From assembly GCA_041736675.1 (NCBI GenBank), contig JBGSTD010000002.1, positions 1 through 64,000 of the forward strand: a stretch of DNA of 64,000 nt. The letters are read 5' to 3'. The notes under the pieces were generated by a model. The model did not search any database. It was not told the origin of the DNA and saw only the letters and a program-made list of their open reading frames with translations. Made by a program: the position numbers and the translations under genes. This stretch comes from Salaquimonas sp041736675 (GTDB lineage Bacteria; Pseudomonadota; Alphaproteobacteria; Rhizobiales; Rhizobiaceae). Below, piece by piece: positions 1 through 7,976 of the stretch. The stretch's first letter is position 1. Every line of letters starts with the position of its first letter.

Positions 1-211
1 GATAATGTGCAAACCATGCAATCAGATCAAGGCTGGCCATGCCCGGCATTTCCCAATCGACCAGAATTCCGTCCGGCATGTTGTCGATACTCAAAGCCTG
101 CGCCTGTCCGGCGTTTTCAGCTTCAACGACCACAAAACCCATATCCTCGATAAGGCGGCGGGCGACTTTCCGGATAACCGGCGAATCATCAGCGATCATA
201 AAAATTTTCAT
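1..211 (-). CDS. Response regulator receiver protein (3' part outside window)
   Basis: A single receiver domain, of which the first 70 codons lie in the window. It begins MKIFMIADDS, giving the acidic pair D8-D9, and has the phosphoacceptor aspartate at about D52 in the motif LVDWEMPG. The start ATG at 209-211 is preceded by untranslated DNA. Small stand-alone receivers of this kind are commonly found beside chpT in rhizobia, which supports a role in the same phosphorelay, but the partner kinase cannot be read from this sequence. The C-terminal half, including the conserved Thr/Ser and Lys, is beyond base 1, so the possibility of an attached output domain cannot be excluded. Confidence 0.85.
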   Translation of the reverse strand, partial: MKIFMIADDSPVIRKVARRLIEDMGFVVVEAENAGQAQALSIDNMPDGILVDWEMPGMASLDLIAWFAHY

Positions 212-599
212 AATTCAGCTCCATATCGCTGCTCATTTTCTGCACCATAATTCAGCAACCCGAAAAAAAGGGTAAACATCCGCCACATTTGCAGCCCTTC
301 CAGCCCGGGCATTCGCGTCAGGGTAAACAAGCGGTAAATTTCAGGCGGCTCAGCCACTGCCAAGGATATCGGGGCAATGAACCTGAAGCGCGGCGGCGGC
401 GGCAGTGCATTCGCGAAGTGTTGCAATGCACCGGCGCAACTACTTGCCAAAAAGCATGACCCCGCCGAGGGAACTATCTATCATATTGTAAAATATAGTG
501 TTTTTCAGAATGTGTCAGAATACACATTCACCTGGAACTCCCGCTGCTAGATTTCAATCATCAACAACGCAGACAAACACCAAACAACGGAGAACCAAA
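212..599. other. Intergenic region with a short inverted repeat
   Basis: No convincing gene. It contains a 7-bp inverted repeat, AATGTGT at 509-515 and ACACATT at 522-528, about 70 bases upstream of the next start codon. Two AT-rich stretches just before it (around 480-500) could be promoter DNA. An ORF on the minus strand over 208-450 has no recognisable protein features. Confidence 0.4.
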
Positions 600-878
600 A
601 TGAACACCTTCAAAAAAACCATTCTTGCCATCGCCGCAATCTCAACCATTGCTGTTGCTGCTGCAGCACCGGCACAAGCCAAGCACAAACACTGGAAACA
701 CGGCCTGGGCGCTGGTATCGGCATCGGAGTTGGTCTTGGAATTGCAGGCGCGCTGATCCAGCCACGTGAACCCAGAACTGTTTATGTGCGCCAGCCACGC
801 TGCTACATCCAGCAGGAGCCATTGTACAACAGCCGCGGCCGCGTCGTTTCCTACCAGGAAGTTGAGGTTTGCGACTAA
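600..878 (+). CDS. Small secreted glycine-rich hypothetical protein (92 aa)
   Basis: The start is the ATG at 600, preceded by a GGAGA ribosome binding site. Residues 1-26 form a clear Sec signal peptide ending in PAQA. The mature part has a His/Lys-rich segment (KHKHWKHG), a glycine-rich hydrophobic stretch of about 20 residues that could be a glycine-zipper-like membrane segment, and a C-terminal part with two cysteines (PRCYIQ and EVCD). It is therefore probably a small cell-envelope protein. The family is not recognised and no function is assigned. A longer ORF from 498 in the same frame lacks a ribosome binding site and would bury the signal peptide, so it was not used. Confidence 0.7.
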   Translation: MNTFKKTILAIAAISTIAVAAAAPAQAKHKHWKHGLGAGIGIGVGLGIAGALIQPREPRTVYVRQPRCYIQQEPLYNSRGRVVSYQEVEVCD

Positions 879-1004
879 CCAGAAAATTCCGGCCAGACCT
901 TTGGTCTGACCCCCAATCCGGCCCTTGGTCCGGCATACAGGCCCTCTCTTGAGACTTCAGTCAACGCCCCAAACTGATGTCGAAACTGGGGGCCTGTTTT
1001 TTAA

Positions 1005-1030
1005 AAAAACCGCCTCTTGGGGCGGTTTTT
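1005..1030. terminator. Bidirectional rho-independent terminator
   Basis: Stem AAAAACCGCC (1005-1014) with GGCGGTTTTT (1021-1030) around a 6-base loop. T-runs on both strands make it suitable for the convergent small secreted gene and chpT. Two weaker hairpins lie just upstream, for example CAGACC/GGTCTG at 894-908. Confidence 0.85.
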
Positions 1031-1060
1031 ATGTCAGGAATAGCAGGTATTCCAAAAAGG

Positions 1061-1714
1061 TCAGGCGGACGCCGACTTTGCTGTAAAAACAACACTTTCC
1101 ACGACTAGCGTTGCGGTAACTTCCAGCCCGGCCGCTTCGGCCAGTTTCAATGTATAAAGCGGCTGGATCGCATGAGCATCAAGGTTTTCAGTAAAAGTGC
1201 CATTGATAAAATCAAGAAATACCGGCGGCACACGGGCATTTTTGCCTGTCGCCACAATCCTGAAGGTCGGACTTCCATTCGGATCTTCAAAGCTTGCAGA
1301 AACAACCCCGCCACGCGGAATGGCGTTGAGCGAAATCAACAGCATGTTGAGCAGGAACTTCACCTTGTTCTTGGGCATCAGGGCGCGTTCGCCTGACCAC
1401 TCGAGGGTCGTCTTCTTTTCGTTGGAAAAATAACCCTGGGCAACATTTTGCGCATCGCCTGTATCAATGTCTGCGCCGGCAGAACCGGCTGCACCAAAGG
1501 CTATGCGGGCAAACTGCAATTTGGACGAGGCATTCTTTGCTGACGAACGGATTAGTCCCATTGCAATTTCCCGCGTCTCGTCGTCAGTTCCCTCTTCATC
1601 GAGCAATTCAAGTCCGTTGGATATGGCTCCAACAGGTGAAATAATGTCATGGCAAACCCGGCTGCACAACAAGGCACCCAAATCCATGGCGGAAATTTCT
1701 GGTAATTTTGGCAT
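1061..1714 (-). CDS. chpT: Histidine phosphotransferase ChpT
   Basis: A 217-residue protein with the family's pseudo-histidine-kinase layout. An N-terminal two-helix dimerisation segment carries the phosphorylated histidine (H22, in RVCHDIISPVGAI), followed by a degenerate ATPase-like C-terminal domain. In Caulobacter and rhizobia ChpT passes phosphate from CckA to CtrA and CpdR and so controls cell-cycle transcription; that role is inferred from the family. The start ATG at 1712-1714 has a GGGGGT ribosome binding site. An upstream extension to 1879 in the same frame reads as non-coding. The neighbouring single receiver supports the phosphorelay assignment. Confidence 0.85.
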   Translation of the reverse strand: MPKLPEISAMDLGALLCSRVCHDIISPVGAISNGLELLDEEGTDDETREIAMGLIRSSAKNASSKLQFARIAFGAAGSAGADIDTGDAQNVAQGYFSNEKKTTLEWSGERALMPKNKVKFLLNMLLISLNAIPRGGVVSASFEDPNGSPTFRIVATGKNARVPPVFLDFINGTFTENLDAHAIQPLYTLKLAEAAGLEVTATLVVESVVFTAKSASA

Positions 1715-2129
1715 TGAACCCCCGTTTTGATCGGCTCTTTCGAAAGAGCACCCGCCCCTCGAAAAGCTTTGCAATTTCCGGAATTTCAGCCGTTGTGACC
1801 GAATCATTCCGCTTGTCAGGGTAAAGAGATACACAAACCGGACAGTCATTGAAAGACGCCAGTCCTGCCCGCTCAGCACCTGCTTGCCACTTGCCGCTCT
1901 CTACCTGTATGCAAGCCCCTTCAAAATTGCCGAATGGCGAAATAAATCAACTTTGCCCCTTAAAAGTCACAATTGATTCACTTTCTGGAAAACAATTGGC
2001 TTCATAATTTGTTCACCAGATCTTCAAAACCGGAACCCGCATTTAGTCGCCTGATCAGGCGCAGCGGGTGCCATATCCTGATTACCCAACCCAATGTCGC
2101 GGTTCGCAAGACCGGACAGGAGGAATGAA
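1715..2129. other. Divergent intergenic region between chpT and the eipA-like gene
   Basis: About 415 bases with no supported gene. It must contain the promoters of both divergent genes. Several AT-rich stretches with TTGATTC/TTGGC-like elements lie at 1965-2015, but no single promoter stands out. Confidence 0.4.
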
Positions 2130-2738
2130 ATGCAAAGTACCCTGAAAAACTTTTTCGCCGCCAAAGCCTTTTCCCTGTTGATTCAGTTATTGGCTTTCAT
2201 TCTCATTTTCACGACACTTCTCGCTACTTCCAACAAGGCCAATGCCCAAGCATCAAATTATTATACTGCCCAGGAAGTGATTGATGCCGGTCACAATTTC
2301 TTTGGCAAGACTTCAGGCTCGATTGCAGCAGCTCTTGAAAAGACATTCCAGAACTATGGCCTGCCCAATGGCTATATCCTCGGCGAGGAAGCCGGCGGGG
2401 CATTCATTGGCGGACTGCGCTACGGCGAAGGTCAGATATTCACCAAGAATGCCGGCGATCACAGGGTCTATTGGCAGGGCCCGTCCATCGGCTGGGACTA
2501 CGGCATAGACGGCAACCGCACCATGATGCTGGTTTACAACCTTGCCGACATACCGTCCCTCTACAAGCGTTACTACGGCGTTTCCGGCTCAGCCTATCTG
2601 GTCGGCGGGGTTGGCGTGACGGTGTTGACCAATCAGGGCGTTCATCTCGTTCCGGTAAAGACCGGTGTCGGCGTTCGGTTGGGTGCCAATATCGGCTATC
2701 TGAAACTAACGGAACGCCCGCGCGTCAATCCGTTCTGA
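2130..2738 (+). CDS. eipA: Periplasmic DUF1134 protein, EipA-like
   Basis: 202 residues. Residues 1-40 form a long signal peptide or anchor ending near NKANAQA. The remainder is the DUF1134 domain, rich in glycine-containing strands (for example YGEGQIF, GWDYGIDGNRTMMLVYNL, YLVGGVGVTVL). In Brucella this family (EipA) is a periplasmic beta-barrel-like protein needed for envelope integrity and virulence; here the function is inferred from that family. The start is the ATG at 2130 behind an AGGAGG site, not the upstream ATG at 2094. It appears monocistronic, with a strong terminator 60 bases downstream. Confidence 0.8.
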   Translation: MQSTLKNFFAAKAFSLLIQLLAFILIFTTLLATSNKANAQASNYYTAQEVIDAGHNFFGKTSGSIAAALEKTFQNYGLPNGYILGEEAGGAFIGGLRYGEGQIFTKNAGDHRVYWQGPSIGWDYGIDGNRTMMLVYNLADIPSLYKRYYGVSGSAYLVGGVGVTVLTNQGVHLVPVKTGVGVRLGANIGYLKLTERPRVNPF

Positions 2739-2799
2739 TCGCTTCGTCAACCGCCAGCGGTTTGGGCTTTTCTGCCCGATCAGGCAACAATTCTTGTCA

Positions 2800-2820
2800 G
2801 GGGGCGAAAGCCCCCTTTTT
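2800..2820 (+). terminator. Rho-independent terminator after the eipA-like gene
   Basis: Perfect 6-bp GC stem GGGGGC (2800-2805) / GCCCCC (2810-2815), GAAA tetraloop, then a T-run. Confidence 0.9.
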
Positions 2821-2969
2821 GTTGCGCTGTCTTTTTACCTGAATGCAGGAACGTCGCGCCGTTAACTGAATTTCACTTTTTTTAATCGCACCAATCAGTA
2901 TTCGTGGAAATGACCCCGGTTTCGTGCGAATATGGTTTCCAATCTGTTAATTGAAAAAGGCTGCATCGC

Positions 2970-4232
2970 GTGTTCGAAGGTGTCTTGTATTTTGTCCTTG
3001 GTTTTCTTGCCGCCGCGCTGATCGCCCTGATGGTATCTCCGGCAATCTGGAACCGCGCCGTCATTTTGACCAAGCGCAGGATCGAGAGCTCCGTCCCCCT
3101 GACCCTCAATGAGGTACAGGCCGACAAGGACCAGCTGCGCGCAGAATTTGCCATGAGCACCCGCAGGCTCGAACTGTCTGTTTCAGAATTGCAGGAAAAA
3201 GCCTCGCGCCAGCTGATCGAAATCAACCGCAAGCGTGATGAACTGACAAAATTGGCCGCCGACAGCCGCGAAAAGCTGCGCACTGTGGAAGAGCTTGAGG
3301 CGCGCAGCACGGAATTGCGCTCCAAACTGGCTGACCGCGAGGAAGCGCTGGCAGATGCCTCGCGCGAATTGCAACGGACCCGCGAAAAGCTGGAAGACAG
3401 CGCCATTGAACTGGAGCGCACGAGACGGCTTGTCAGCGAGGCGCGCGAAGAGGCAGATGCCAAGCGGATTGAACTTGTCGCCAAACAGACCAATCTTGAG
3501 GATCTTTCAGATCGCACACAGACAATGGAAGATGACAATCGCCGCCTTGTGCGCGAAATCGAGGAGTTGCGCACCGCGCTGAAGAAGCAGGAAGCCGAAC
3601 GCGACAACGCCGGAACCAGAGCCCGCGATGGCGAGGAACGCCTTTCAAGGCTTTTGAAAACCAATGCCGATCTTGAAGACAAATTGCAGAAGAAGGAACG
3701 AGAGGTCGCCGAAATGCGCGCCTCCTCAAATGAGGAAGGTGCCACCAGCAATCAATTGACCCGAGAATTGATGAAAGAGCGTGAGAACGCAACCAGGCTG
3801 GAGGCCAAGCTTGCAAAGACAGCCTTGCGCATGGAAGCGTTGTTGCAGGATGCCTCCAATGAAAACGTCAACCGTGCCGTTGAAACCATGAATTCGGAAA
3901 AGGCTGATTTGCGCAAAAAGCTGAAGGCGATGGGCGAAGAGCGCGAAAGCCTGGTCGCGCAGATCAAGGCAATGCAGGGCAATGCCGGTGCCGAGTGGGA
4001 AAGCGAGCGCAAGGAAAACGCCATTCTGCGCGAGCGCATGAATGATCTGGCTGCACAGGTAACCGCGATGACCGCTGCCCTTGAAGGCCCCGGTTCGCCC
4101 ATCAACGAGATTTTGGCCAAGGCCGAAAAAGAAGGCAATACGGCAAAATCTGCGGGCAAGCCTTCAGGCGGAACCTCCCTCGCCGACCGTGTGAGGGCGC
4201 TTCAGGAACAGGCGCGCATCAAGCAGGCGTGA
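2970..4232 (+). CDS. Membrane-anchored coiled-coil protein, conserved hypothetical
   Basis: 420 residues starting from a GTG at 2970 with an AAAGG site upstream. Residues about 4-24 form one N-terminal transmembrane helix (VLYFVLGFLAAALIALMVSP). Residues about 45-350 are almost continuous charged heptads typical of a long coiled coil, followed by a short flexible tail. The shape, an inner-membrane anchor with a long rod, suggests a structural or scaffolding role on the cytoplasmic or periplasmic face, but no catalytic motif is present. It resembles uncharacterised rhizobial proteins. Many opposite-strand ORFs here are shadows of the biased codon use. Confidence 0.75.
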   Translation: MFEGVLYFVLGFLAAALIALMVSPAIWNRAVILTKRRIESSVPLTLNEVQADKDQLRAEFAMSTRRLELSVSELQEKASRQLIEINRKRDELTKLAADSREKLRTVEELEARSTELRSKLADREEALADASRELQRTREKLEDSAIELERTRRLVSEAREEADAKRIELVAKQTNLEDLSDRTQTMEDDNRRLVREIEELRTALKKQEAERDNAGTRARDGEERLSRLLKTNADLEDKLQKKEREVAEMRASSNEEGATSNQLTRELMKERENATRLEAKLAKTALRMEALLQDASNENVNRAVETMNSEKADLRKKLKAMGEERESLVAQIKAMQGNAGAEWESERKENAILRERMNDLAAQVTAMTAALEGPGSPINEILAKAEKEGNTAKSAGKPSGGTSLADRVRALQEQARIKQA

Positions 4233-4250
4233 GCCGGAATGGCGGCGGTT

Positions 4251-4673
4251 CTAGCGGATCGAGAGTTTACCCGTTACCTGCGCCGATTGAAGATTGTAAA
4301 ACCACAATTGTCTGCTGCCGTCAGGCAGAACCAGATTGATCACCACCTGGCCGTTTTGTTCACTGGCTGAAACGACTTGCGAACCATCCGGCACGTCGAG
4401 CAACTGCTCAAATCCCGGCTCGACCGGAACGCCTGCCGTTCCTCCCGCCTGCTGACTTGGCGCAACAGAAGCGCCTGCCCCTTCCGCACTTGGGTTGCCA
4501 TAACCGCCAATCTTGTAGACAATTGCGCCAAGGACAGCCATAAGCGCCAGCATGTTGAGCCCCATGAACACAGCACTGAACTTGACCAGCTTCTTGCGCA
4601 CTTTTTCCGTTTCCGGATCAAGCGGCTTTTCCTCTTCGATTTCTTCACGCGAATTCATGGCACTCATGGGCAT
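4251..4673 (-). CDS. Small single-pass membrane protein, hypothetical
   Basis: 140 residues. A charged N-terminus (EEIEEEKPLDPETEKVRKKL) is followed by one transmembrane helix at about 33-53, a low-complexity Gly/Ala/Gln linker and a small C-terminal beta-rich region ending GKLSIR. The layout fits the short alphaproteobacterial membrane proteins found beside rluD (possibly DUF6476-like), an assignment made from memory only. It is divergent from rluD, with the two start codons about 35 bases apart, so the promoters must overlap. The GGAG site four bases before the ATG at 4673 favours that start; in-frame ATGs at 4667 and 4658 are alternatives. Confidence 0.65.
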   Translation of the reverse strand: MPMSAMNSREEIEEEKPLDPETEKVRKKLVKFSAVFMGLNMLALMAVLGAIVYKIGGYGNPSAEGAGASVAPSQQAGGTAGVPVEPGFEQLLDVPDGSQVVSASEQNGQVVINLVLPDGSRQLWFYNLQSAQVTGKLSIR

Positions 4674-4708
4674 TCCACTCCGGATGCGGCTCTTTGCAGG
4701 AATTTGTG

Positions 4709-5752
4709 ATGTCCGATAACCCAGAAACGTCCGGGAAAAAAGCCTTCATTGTCGATGAAGATGCATCAGGCATGCGATTTGACGTTTTTGTCGCTGAAAA
4801 CATGCCAGATCACATTTCCCGCACCCGCGTTACCCAGTTGATCAAGGGCGGCAATGTGCTGCTCGACGGCACTCCCTGCACCAAGGCAAACCAGAAGCTC
4901 AAGGGCGGTGAAACAATTGAACTCGATATCCCGCCGCCGCTCGACCCTATACCGCAGCCCGAAGATATCCCGCTCGAAATCCTGTTCGAGGACGATCATC
5001 TGATCGTTATCAACAAGCCGGCAGGCATGGTCGTCCACCCCGCGGCAGGCAACTGGACCGGCACGCTCGTCAACGCTCTGCTCCACCATTGCGGCGCGGA
5101 TTTCAAAGGGATCGGCGGGGTGAGGCGCCCGGGCATTGTCCACCGTCTCGACAAGGAAACCTCGGGCATCATGGTGGTTGCCAAAACCGAGGAGGCGCTG
5201 GCAGGTCTTGCCGCACAGTTCGCCGATCATGGCCGCACCGGGCCGCTGGAGCGCGCCTATCTCGCTTTGGTCTGGGGCGTTTTGCCCAACAACAAGGGAA
5301 CGATAGAAGCTCCGCTCGGCCGTTCGTCAAACAACCGCCTCAAGCGCGCTGTCGTCAATATCAACCAGCCAGATGCAAGAGAGGCGATCACCCATTTCGA
5401 GGTGGTGCGCCTGCTCGACCGCACCAGGGATGCGAGGAATGCACCCGGCGGCGACGGCCGTGCCAATGCCTCGCTTATCGAATGCCGCCTTGAGACCGGA
5501 CGCACCCACCAGATCCGCGTTCACATGGCCCATGTCGGCCATCCGCTGATCGGCGACCAGGAATACGGCAAGCATTTCGAGACCAAGGCCAATGCCCTTG
5601 CCTCGCCCGCAAGGGAAACCGTCAAGGCCTTTGGCCGCCAGGCGCTGCACGCGGCAATACTCGGCTTCGAGCATCCGGTGACGGGCGAAACCTGCCGCTT
5701 CGAAGCCCCGATGCCGCAGGACATGGTGGAGTTGATCGAAAGCTTCGGGTGA
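4709..5752 (+). CDS. rluD: 23S rRNA pseudouridine synthase, RluA/RluD family
   Basis: 347 residues. An N-terminal S4-like RNA-binding domain (about 20-80, with RTRVTQLIKGGNVLLDG) is followed by the catalytic domain with the RluA signature HRLDKETSG containing the catalytic aspartate. The C-terminal motif RTHQIRVHMAHVGHPLIGD is also present. RluD converts uridines in helix 69 of 23S rRNA to pseudouridine. The start chosen is the ATG at 4709, about seven bases after GCAGGAA; an in-frame TTG at 4694 is less likely. Length is normal. The gene ends a few bases before a REP-like hairpin. Confidence 0.9.
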   Translation: MSDNPETSGKKAFIVDEDASGMRFDVFVAENMPDHISRTRVTQLIKGGNVLLDGTPCTKANQKLKGGETIELDIPPPLDPIPQPEDIPLEILFEDDHLIVINKPAGMVVHPAAGNWTGTLVNALLHHCGADFKGIGGVRRPGIVHRLDKETSGIMVVAKTEEALAGLAAQFADHGRTGPLERAYLALVWGVLPNNKGTIEAPLGRSSNNRLKRAVVNINQPDAREAITHFEVVRLLDRTRDARNAPGGDGRANASLIECRLETGRTHQIRVHMAHVGHPLIGDQEYGKHFETKANALASPARETVKAFGRQALHAAILGFEHPVTGETCRFEAPMPQDMVELIESFG

Positions 5753-5758
5753 GATCAC

Positions 5759-5850
5759 TAATTCGGTGACAGTTTACTTTCTTCCTTTCTGATATTCGTG
5801 GGCAGGAAGGTTCTTGGAAAGGAAAAGTAAACTGTCCCCTTTTTGCTGCG
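5759..5850. repeat. REP-like hairpin element downstream of the RAYT gene
   Basis: A long imperfect hairpin. The left arm GGTGACAGTTTACTTT begins at 5765 and the right arm AAAAGTAAACTGTCCCC ends at 5839, with further pairing inside (CTTTC/GGAAAG). The outer left end matches the reverse complement of the unit AGTAAACTGTCACCGTAATT. The tail CTTTTTGCTG is shared with the hairpin at 15759-15845. It lies between rluD and the RAYT transposase and may also serve as their convergent terminator. Confidence 0.75.
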
Positions 5851-5898
5851 CTGCCCTCGTCCCTCTTTTGCCGCCCCTGCCCCCGTTTTGCAAACTGC

Positions 5899-6558
5899 TT
5901 ACGTTCCCGCCCTGCGGCCACGCTTTTGCGGCACCAGCGTCACTCCCGTGCGCTGCTCCAGTGCCTGCCGCCACTCAAGGCTGCCAAGCGGTCGGCCGAC
6001 CGTCTCGGCTGCACGCAGCCCGGCATAGTCGTTCTCATCTTCTGCTGTTCCCAAATATTTTGAAAACTTGCCAAACCGTGAAATCGCAGCATCAGCATTG
6101 AACGGCCCGTGGCTTTTGCCTTCAAGATGGTCGCGGACGGACGACCAGCGCCAGTCTGCAGCATGGGCAACCAGCCCTGCCCGCACCGGATTGAGCGATA
6201 CATAGCGTACCGCATGGAACAGATGTTCCTCGTCCAGCACAACAGAACCAAACCGGCCCTGCCACAAATGCCCGGTCACCTGCATGCGCGCATTGATCCG
6301 GCCTGTATAGCGGCGATGCGCGTCGGCAAAGGTTTTGCGCAACCCGTCCTCGTCGCTTGGAACAAGGATCATGTGCACATGGTTGGGCATCAGGCACCAG
6401 CTCCAGATCTCGCACCCGGCCTTCTGCGCCGAATTGAAAATCAGTTCGCGGTAAAACAGATAATCACTCTCGGTGAAAAACACCTGCTCGCGCCGGTTTC
6501 CGCGCTGGGTCACGTGATGAGGAAGTCCGGGGATAACCAAACGGGCAAGACGAGCCAT
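5899..6558 (-). CDS. rayT: REP-associated tyrosine transposase (RAYT, Y1/HUH superfamily)
   Basis: 219 residues with the TnpA-REP hallmarks: an N-terminal LPHHVTQRGN, the metal-binding HUH motif in MPNHVHMIL (about residues 58-66), and the nucleophile region RYVSLNPVRAGLV. RAYTs cut and join single-stranded DNA at REP hairpins and are single-copy domesticated relatives of IS200/IS605 transposases (family knowledge). Here the gene is flanked on both sides by copies of one repeat family, so the repeats are likely its substrates. Start ATG at 6558. The C-terminal Arg-rich tail (QKRGRRAG) could contact DNA. Confidence 0.9.
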   Translation of the reverse strand: MARLARLVIPGLPHHVTQRGNRREQVFFTESDYLFYRELIFNSAQKAGCEIWSWCLMPNHVHMILVPSDEDGLRKTFADAHRRYTGRINARMQVTGHLWQGRFGSVVLDEEHLFHAVRYVSLNPVRAGLVAHAADWRWSSVRDHLEGKSHGPFNADAAISRFGKFSKYLGTAEDENDYAGLRAAETVGRPLGSLEWRQALEQRTGVTLVPQKRGRRAGT

Positions 6559-6615
6559 GGAAAATGACCTTTTAAGGATGCTGGAAGGATTTAGCTTAGG
6601 ACAGGGAGATTAATT

Positions 6616-6686
6616 AGTAAACTGTCACCGTAATTCAAATAGTAAACTGTCACCGTAATTCGAAATAGTAAACTGTCACCGTAATT
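6616..6686 (+). repeat. Three tandem REP-like units
   Basis: Three identical copies of AGTAAACTGTCACCGTAATT at 6616-6635, 6641-6660 and 6667-6686, separated by 5-6 bases. They lie just upstream of the RAYT start codon. The same unit recurs inverted at 7361-7412 and direct at 15855-15895. Confidence 0.9.
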
Positions 6687-6691
6687 CCAAT

Positions 6692-6787
6692 TACGGCATG
6701 TTCGAGGACCGCTTTGTCTGCCACGACTATGGCAGCGCTCCGTTCTTCGTGCCCGCATTGAAGATGAAAAAGGCGGTGTGGGAATGA
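6692..6787 (+). pseudogene. Possible C-terminal gene remnant (31 codons)
   Basis: Immediately after the third REP unit there is an open frame with coding-like composition (for example FEDRFVCHDYGSAPFF) that ends at a TGA at 6785-6787. It has no start codon or ribosome binding site and no recognisable upstream part. It looks like the tail of a host gene whose beginning was lost when the repeats were inserted. The family is not recognised. Confidence 0.35.
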
Positions 6788-6794
6788 ACGGTTT

Positions 6795-7331
6795 TCAGAA
6801 CTTCCAGGAACCGATTATTTGCAACACAAACCCAAAAACGACCAAAGCAACACCAACGAAAAACCAGATCGACCGTAGATACTCGTGGAGTACAGGATCA
6901 ATCATGTTTTGCAATTCCCTTAACTCAGTATATCGGGCCATGTCATTTTTTTTAAAATGTGCAAGTTGCTCATTATTGTGCCTAATAAGGCTATCAAATC
7001 CATTCAATTTGGCTTTTTGCTTTGCCAATTCGCTTTCTAAGTATTGGGTATCCGAGCCCTCAACATTTAACGCTATTTCAAGAGCACGTTCAATTTCCTC
7101 CACTTCTTTCTCTTTTCGGGCATACTCAGCTTCGTCGTCTGAGAGACGTCCCTCAAGTTTGTTTTTCTTTGTCCATAGTTCATCAAGCTCCTTTGCGTTG
7201 AATTTGAAGCCAGCCCACGTCACTTTACGGTCCCTACGCCACTCGGCGAAGAGACAAAGAAAACCTGTAATATCAATCACAAGTCCTGATACGACCCACC
7301 ATCCTTGCGCAATACCCAACACTTCTGACAC
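6795..7331 (-). CDS. Two-transmembrane coiled-coil protein, accessory hypothetical
   Basis: 178 residues. A transmembrane helix sits near the N-terminus (about 10-28), a charged coiled coil runs over about 45-135 (RLSDDEAEYARKEKEVEEIE), and a second transmembrane helix lies at about 152-172. The GTG start at 7329-7331 has an almost ideal AGGAGGTGATC ribosome binding site. The family is not recognised. Its base composition is more AT-rich than its neighbours and it lies between two arrays of REP-like repeats, so it looks acquired. Confidence 0.7.
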   Translation of the reverse strand: MSEVLGIAQGWWVVSGLVIDITGFLCLFAEWRRDRKVTWAGFKFNAKELDELWTKKNKLEGRLSDDEAEYARKEKEVEEIERALEIALNVEGSDTQYLESELAKQKAKLNGFDSLIRHNNEQLAHFKKNDMARYTELRELQNMIDPVLHEYLRSIWFFVGVALVVFGFVLQIIGSWKF

Positions 7332-7346
7332 AAGATCACCTCCTTG

Positions 7347-7426
7347 AAATACGGTGGAAATACGGTGACAGTTTACTAATTTACACCTTGGGAAATACGG
7401 TGACAGTTTACTAATTTACACCTTGG
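7347..7426 (-). repeat. Tandem 35-bp repeat containing inverted REP-like units
   Basis: Two perfect 35-bp copies, 7357-7391 and 7392-7426, each containing TACGGTGACAGTTTACT (the reverse complement of the REP-like unit) followed by AATTTACACCTTGG. A truncated third copy, GAAATACGGTG, sits at 7346-7356. They lie immediately upstream of the coiled-coil membrane gene, opposite in orientation to the array at 6616-6686. Confidence 0.9.
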
Positions 7427-7484
7427 CTCCGTTCCCTCAAACACAAAATTCCCAAACTGTCACCCGGGCGGCAGGCCAACCGTT

Positions 7485-7976
7485 TCAACTCCGCGATATC
7501 ACCATCGCCGCAAACGTGTTTCCACCAATGGCGAGGATCAGGCGATCCTCCGCAGGGCGGGCCGCCCAGCAACTGGCATCCCGGGACGCCTCATCAGTCG
7601 CCGCGCCGTTGACCCGAAAAATGTTGAAACAGATCTGTTCCCCCTCGCGTACAGCCCAGCTTCCCTCCCCCCTGTACACATATTCCCCGGCCTTTGTTTG
7701 CGGCAAGAACCTGGAGGGGTCTGTGACGGTCTTGCAGCGTGTTTCCCACGAAAACCTGCCGTCGCGGGCATAGGTCATTCTTTCCATGCAGCCGGTGCGG
7801 TCCTTGGTGTCATTACTTGCCCAGCCAAATGTCGCTCCATTAATGAATTTGCGCAAGGTCTGGGCTTCAGTGGATTGCAGGGCAGGATTCAGGGAGGTGA
7901 CCCGCTCGTCCGACTGGCAGGCAGACAGCATGACAAGGGCACCAAGAAAAAGGGCAGGCACGATTGTTTTCTGCAT
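7485..7976 (-). CDS. Putative lipoprotein, hypothetical
   Basis: 163 residues. Residues 1-20 form a lipoprotein signal ending in the lipobox LSAC (C20). The mature domain is small and globular, with four further cysteines (TGCMER, TRCKTV, QICFNI, ASCWAA) and strands such as YVYRGEGSWAV, consistent with a disulfide-stabilised periplasmic or outer-membrane protein. It resembles short rhizobial lipoproteins of unknown role. The ATG at 7974-7976 has an AGGAAAG site; an upstream in-frame start at 8021 would place charged residues before the signal and is rejected. Confidence 0.75.
   Translation of the reverse strand: MQKTIVPALFLGALVMLSACQSDERVTSLNPALQSTEAQTLRKFINGATFGWASNDTKDRTGCMERMTYARDGRFSWETRCKTVTDPSRFLPQTKAGEYVYRGEGSWAVREGEQICFNIFRVNGAATDEASRDASCWAARPAEDRLILAIGGNTFAAMVISRS

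Noticed and set aside
208..450. 80-codon ORF on the minus strand upstream of the response regulator
   Set aside because: It overlaps the regulator start, has no ribosome binding site and no protein-like features.
2882..3751. Long serine/arginine-rich ORF on the minus strand
   Set aside because: It is the shadow of the coiled-coil gene on the plus strand, produced by its Glu/Lys/Arg codon bias.
6616..6686. CRISPR-like short tandem repeats
   Set aside because: The three 20-bp units are separated by only 5-6 bases, far too short for spacers, and identical units occur near a RAYT gene and elsewhere. They are REP-like elements.
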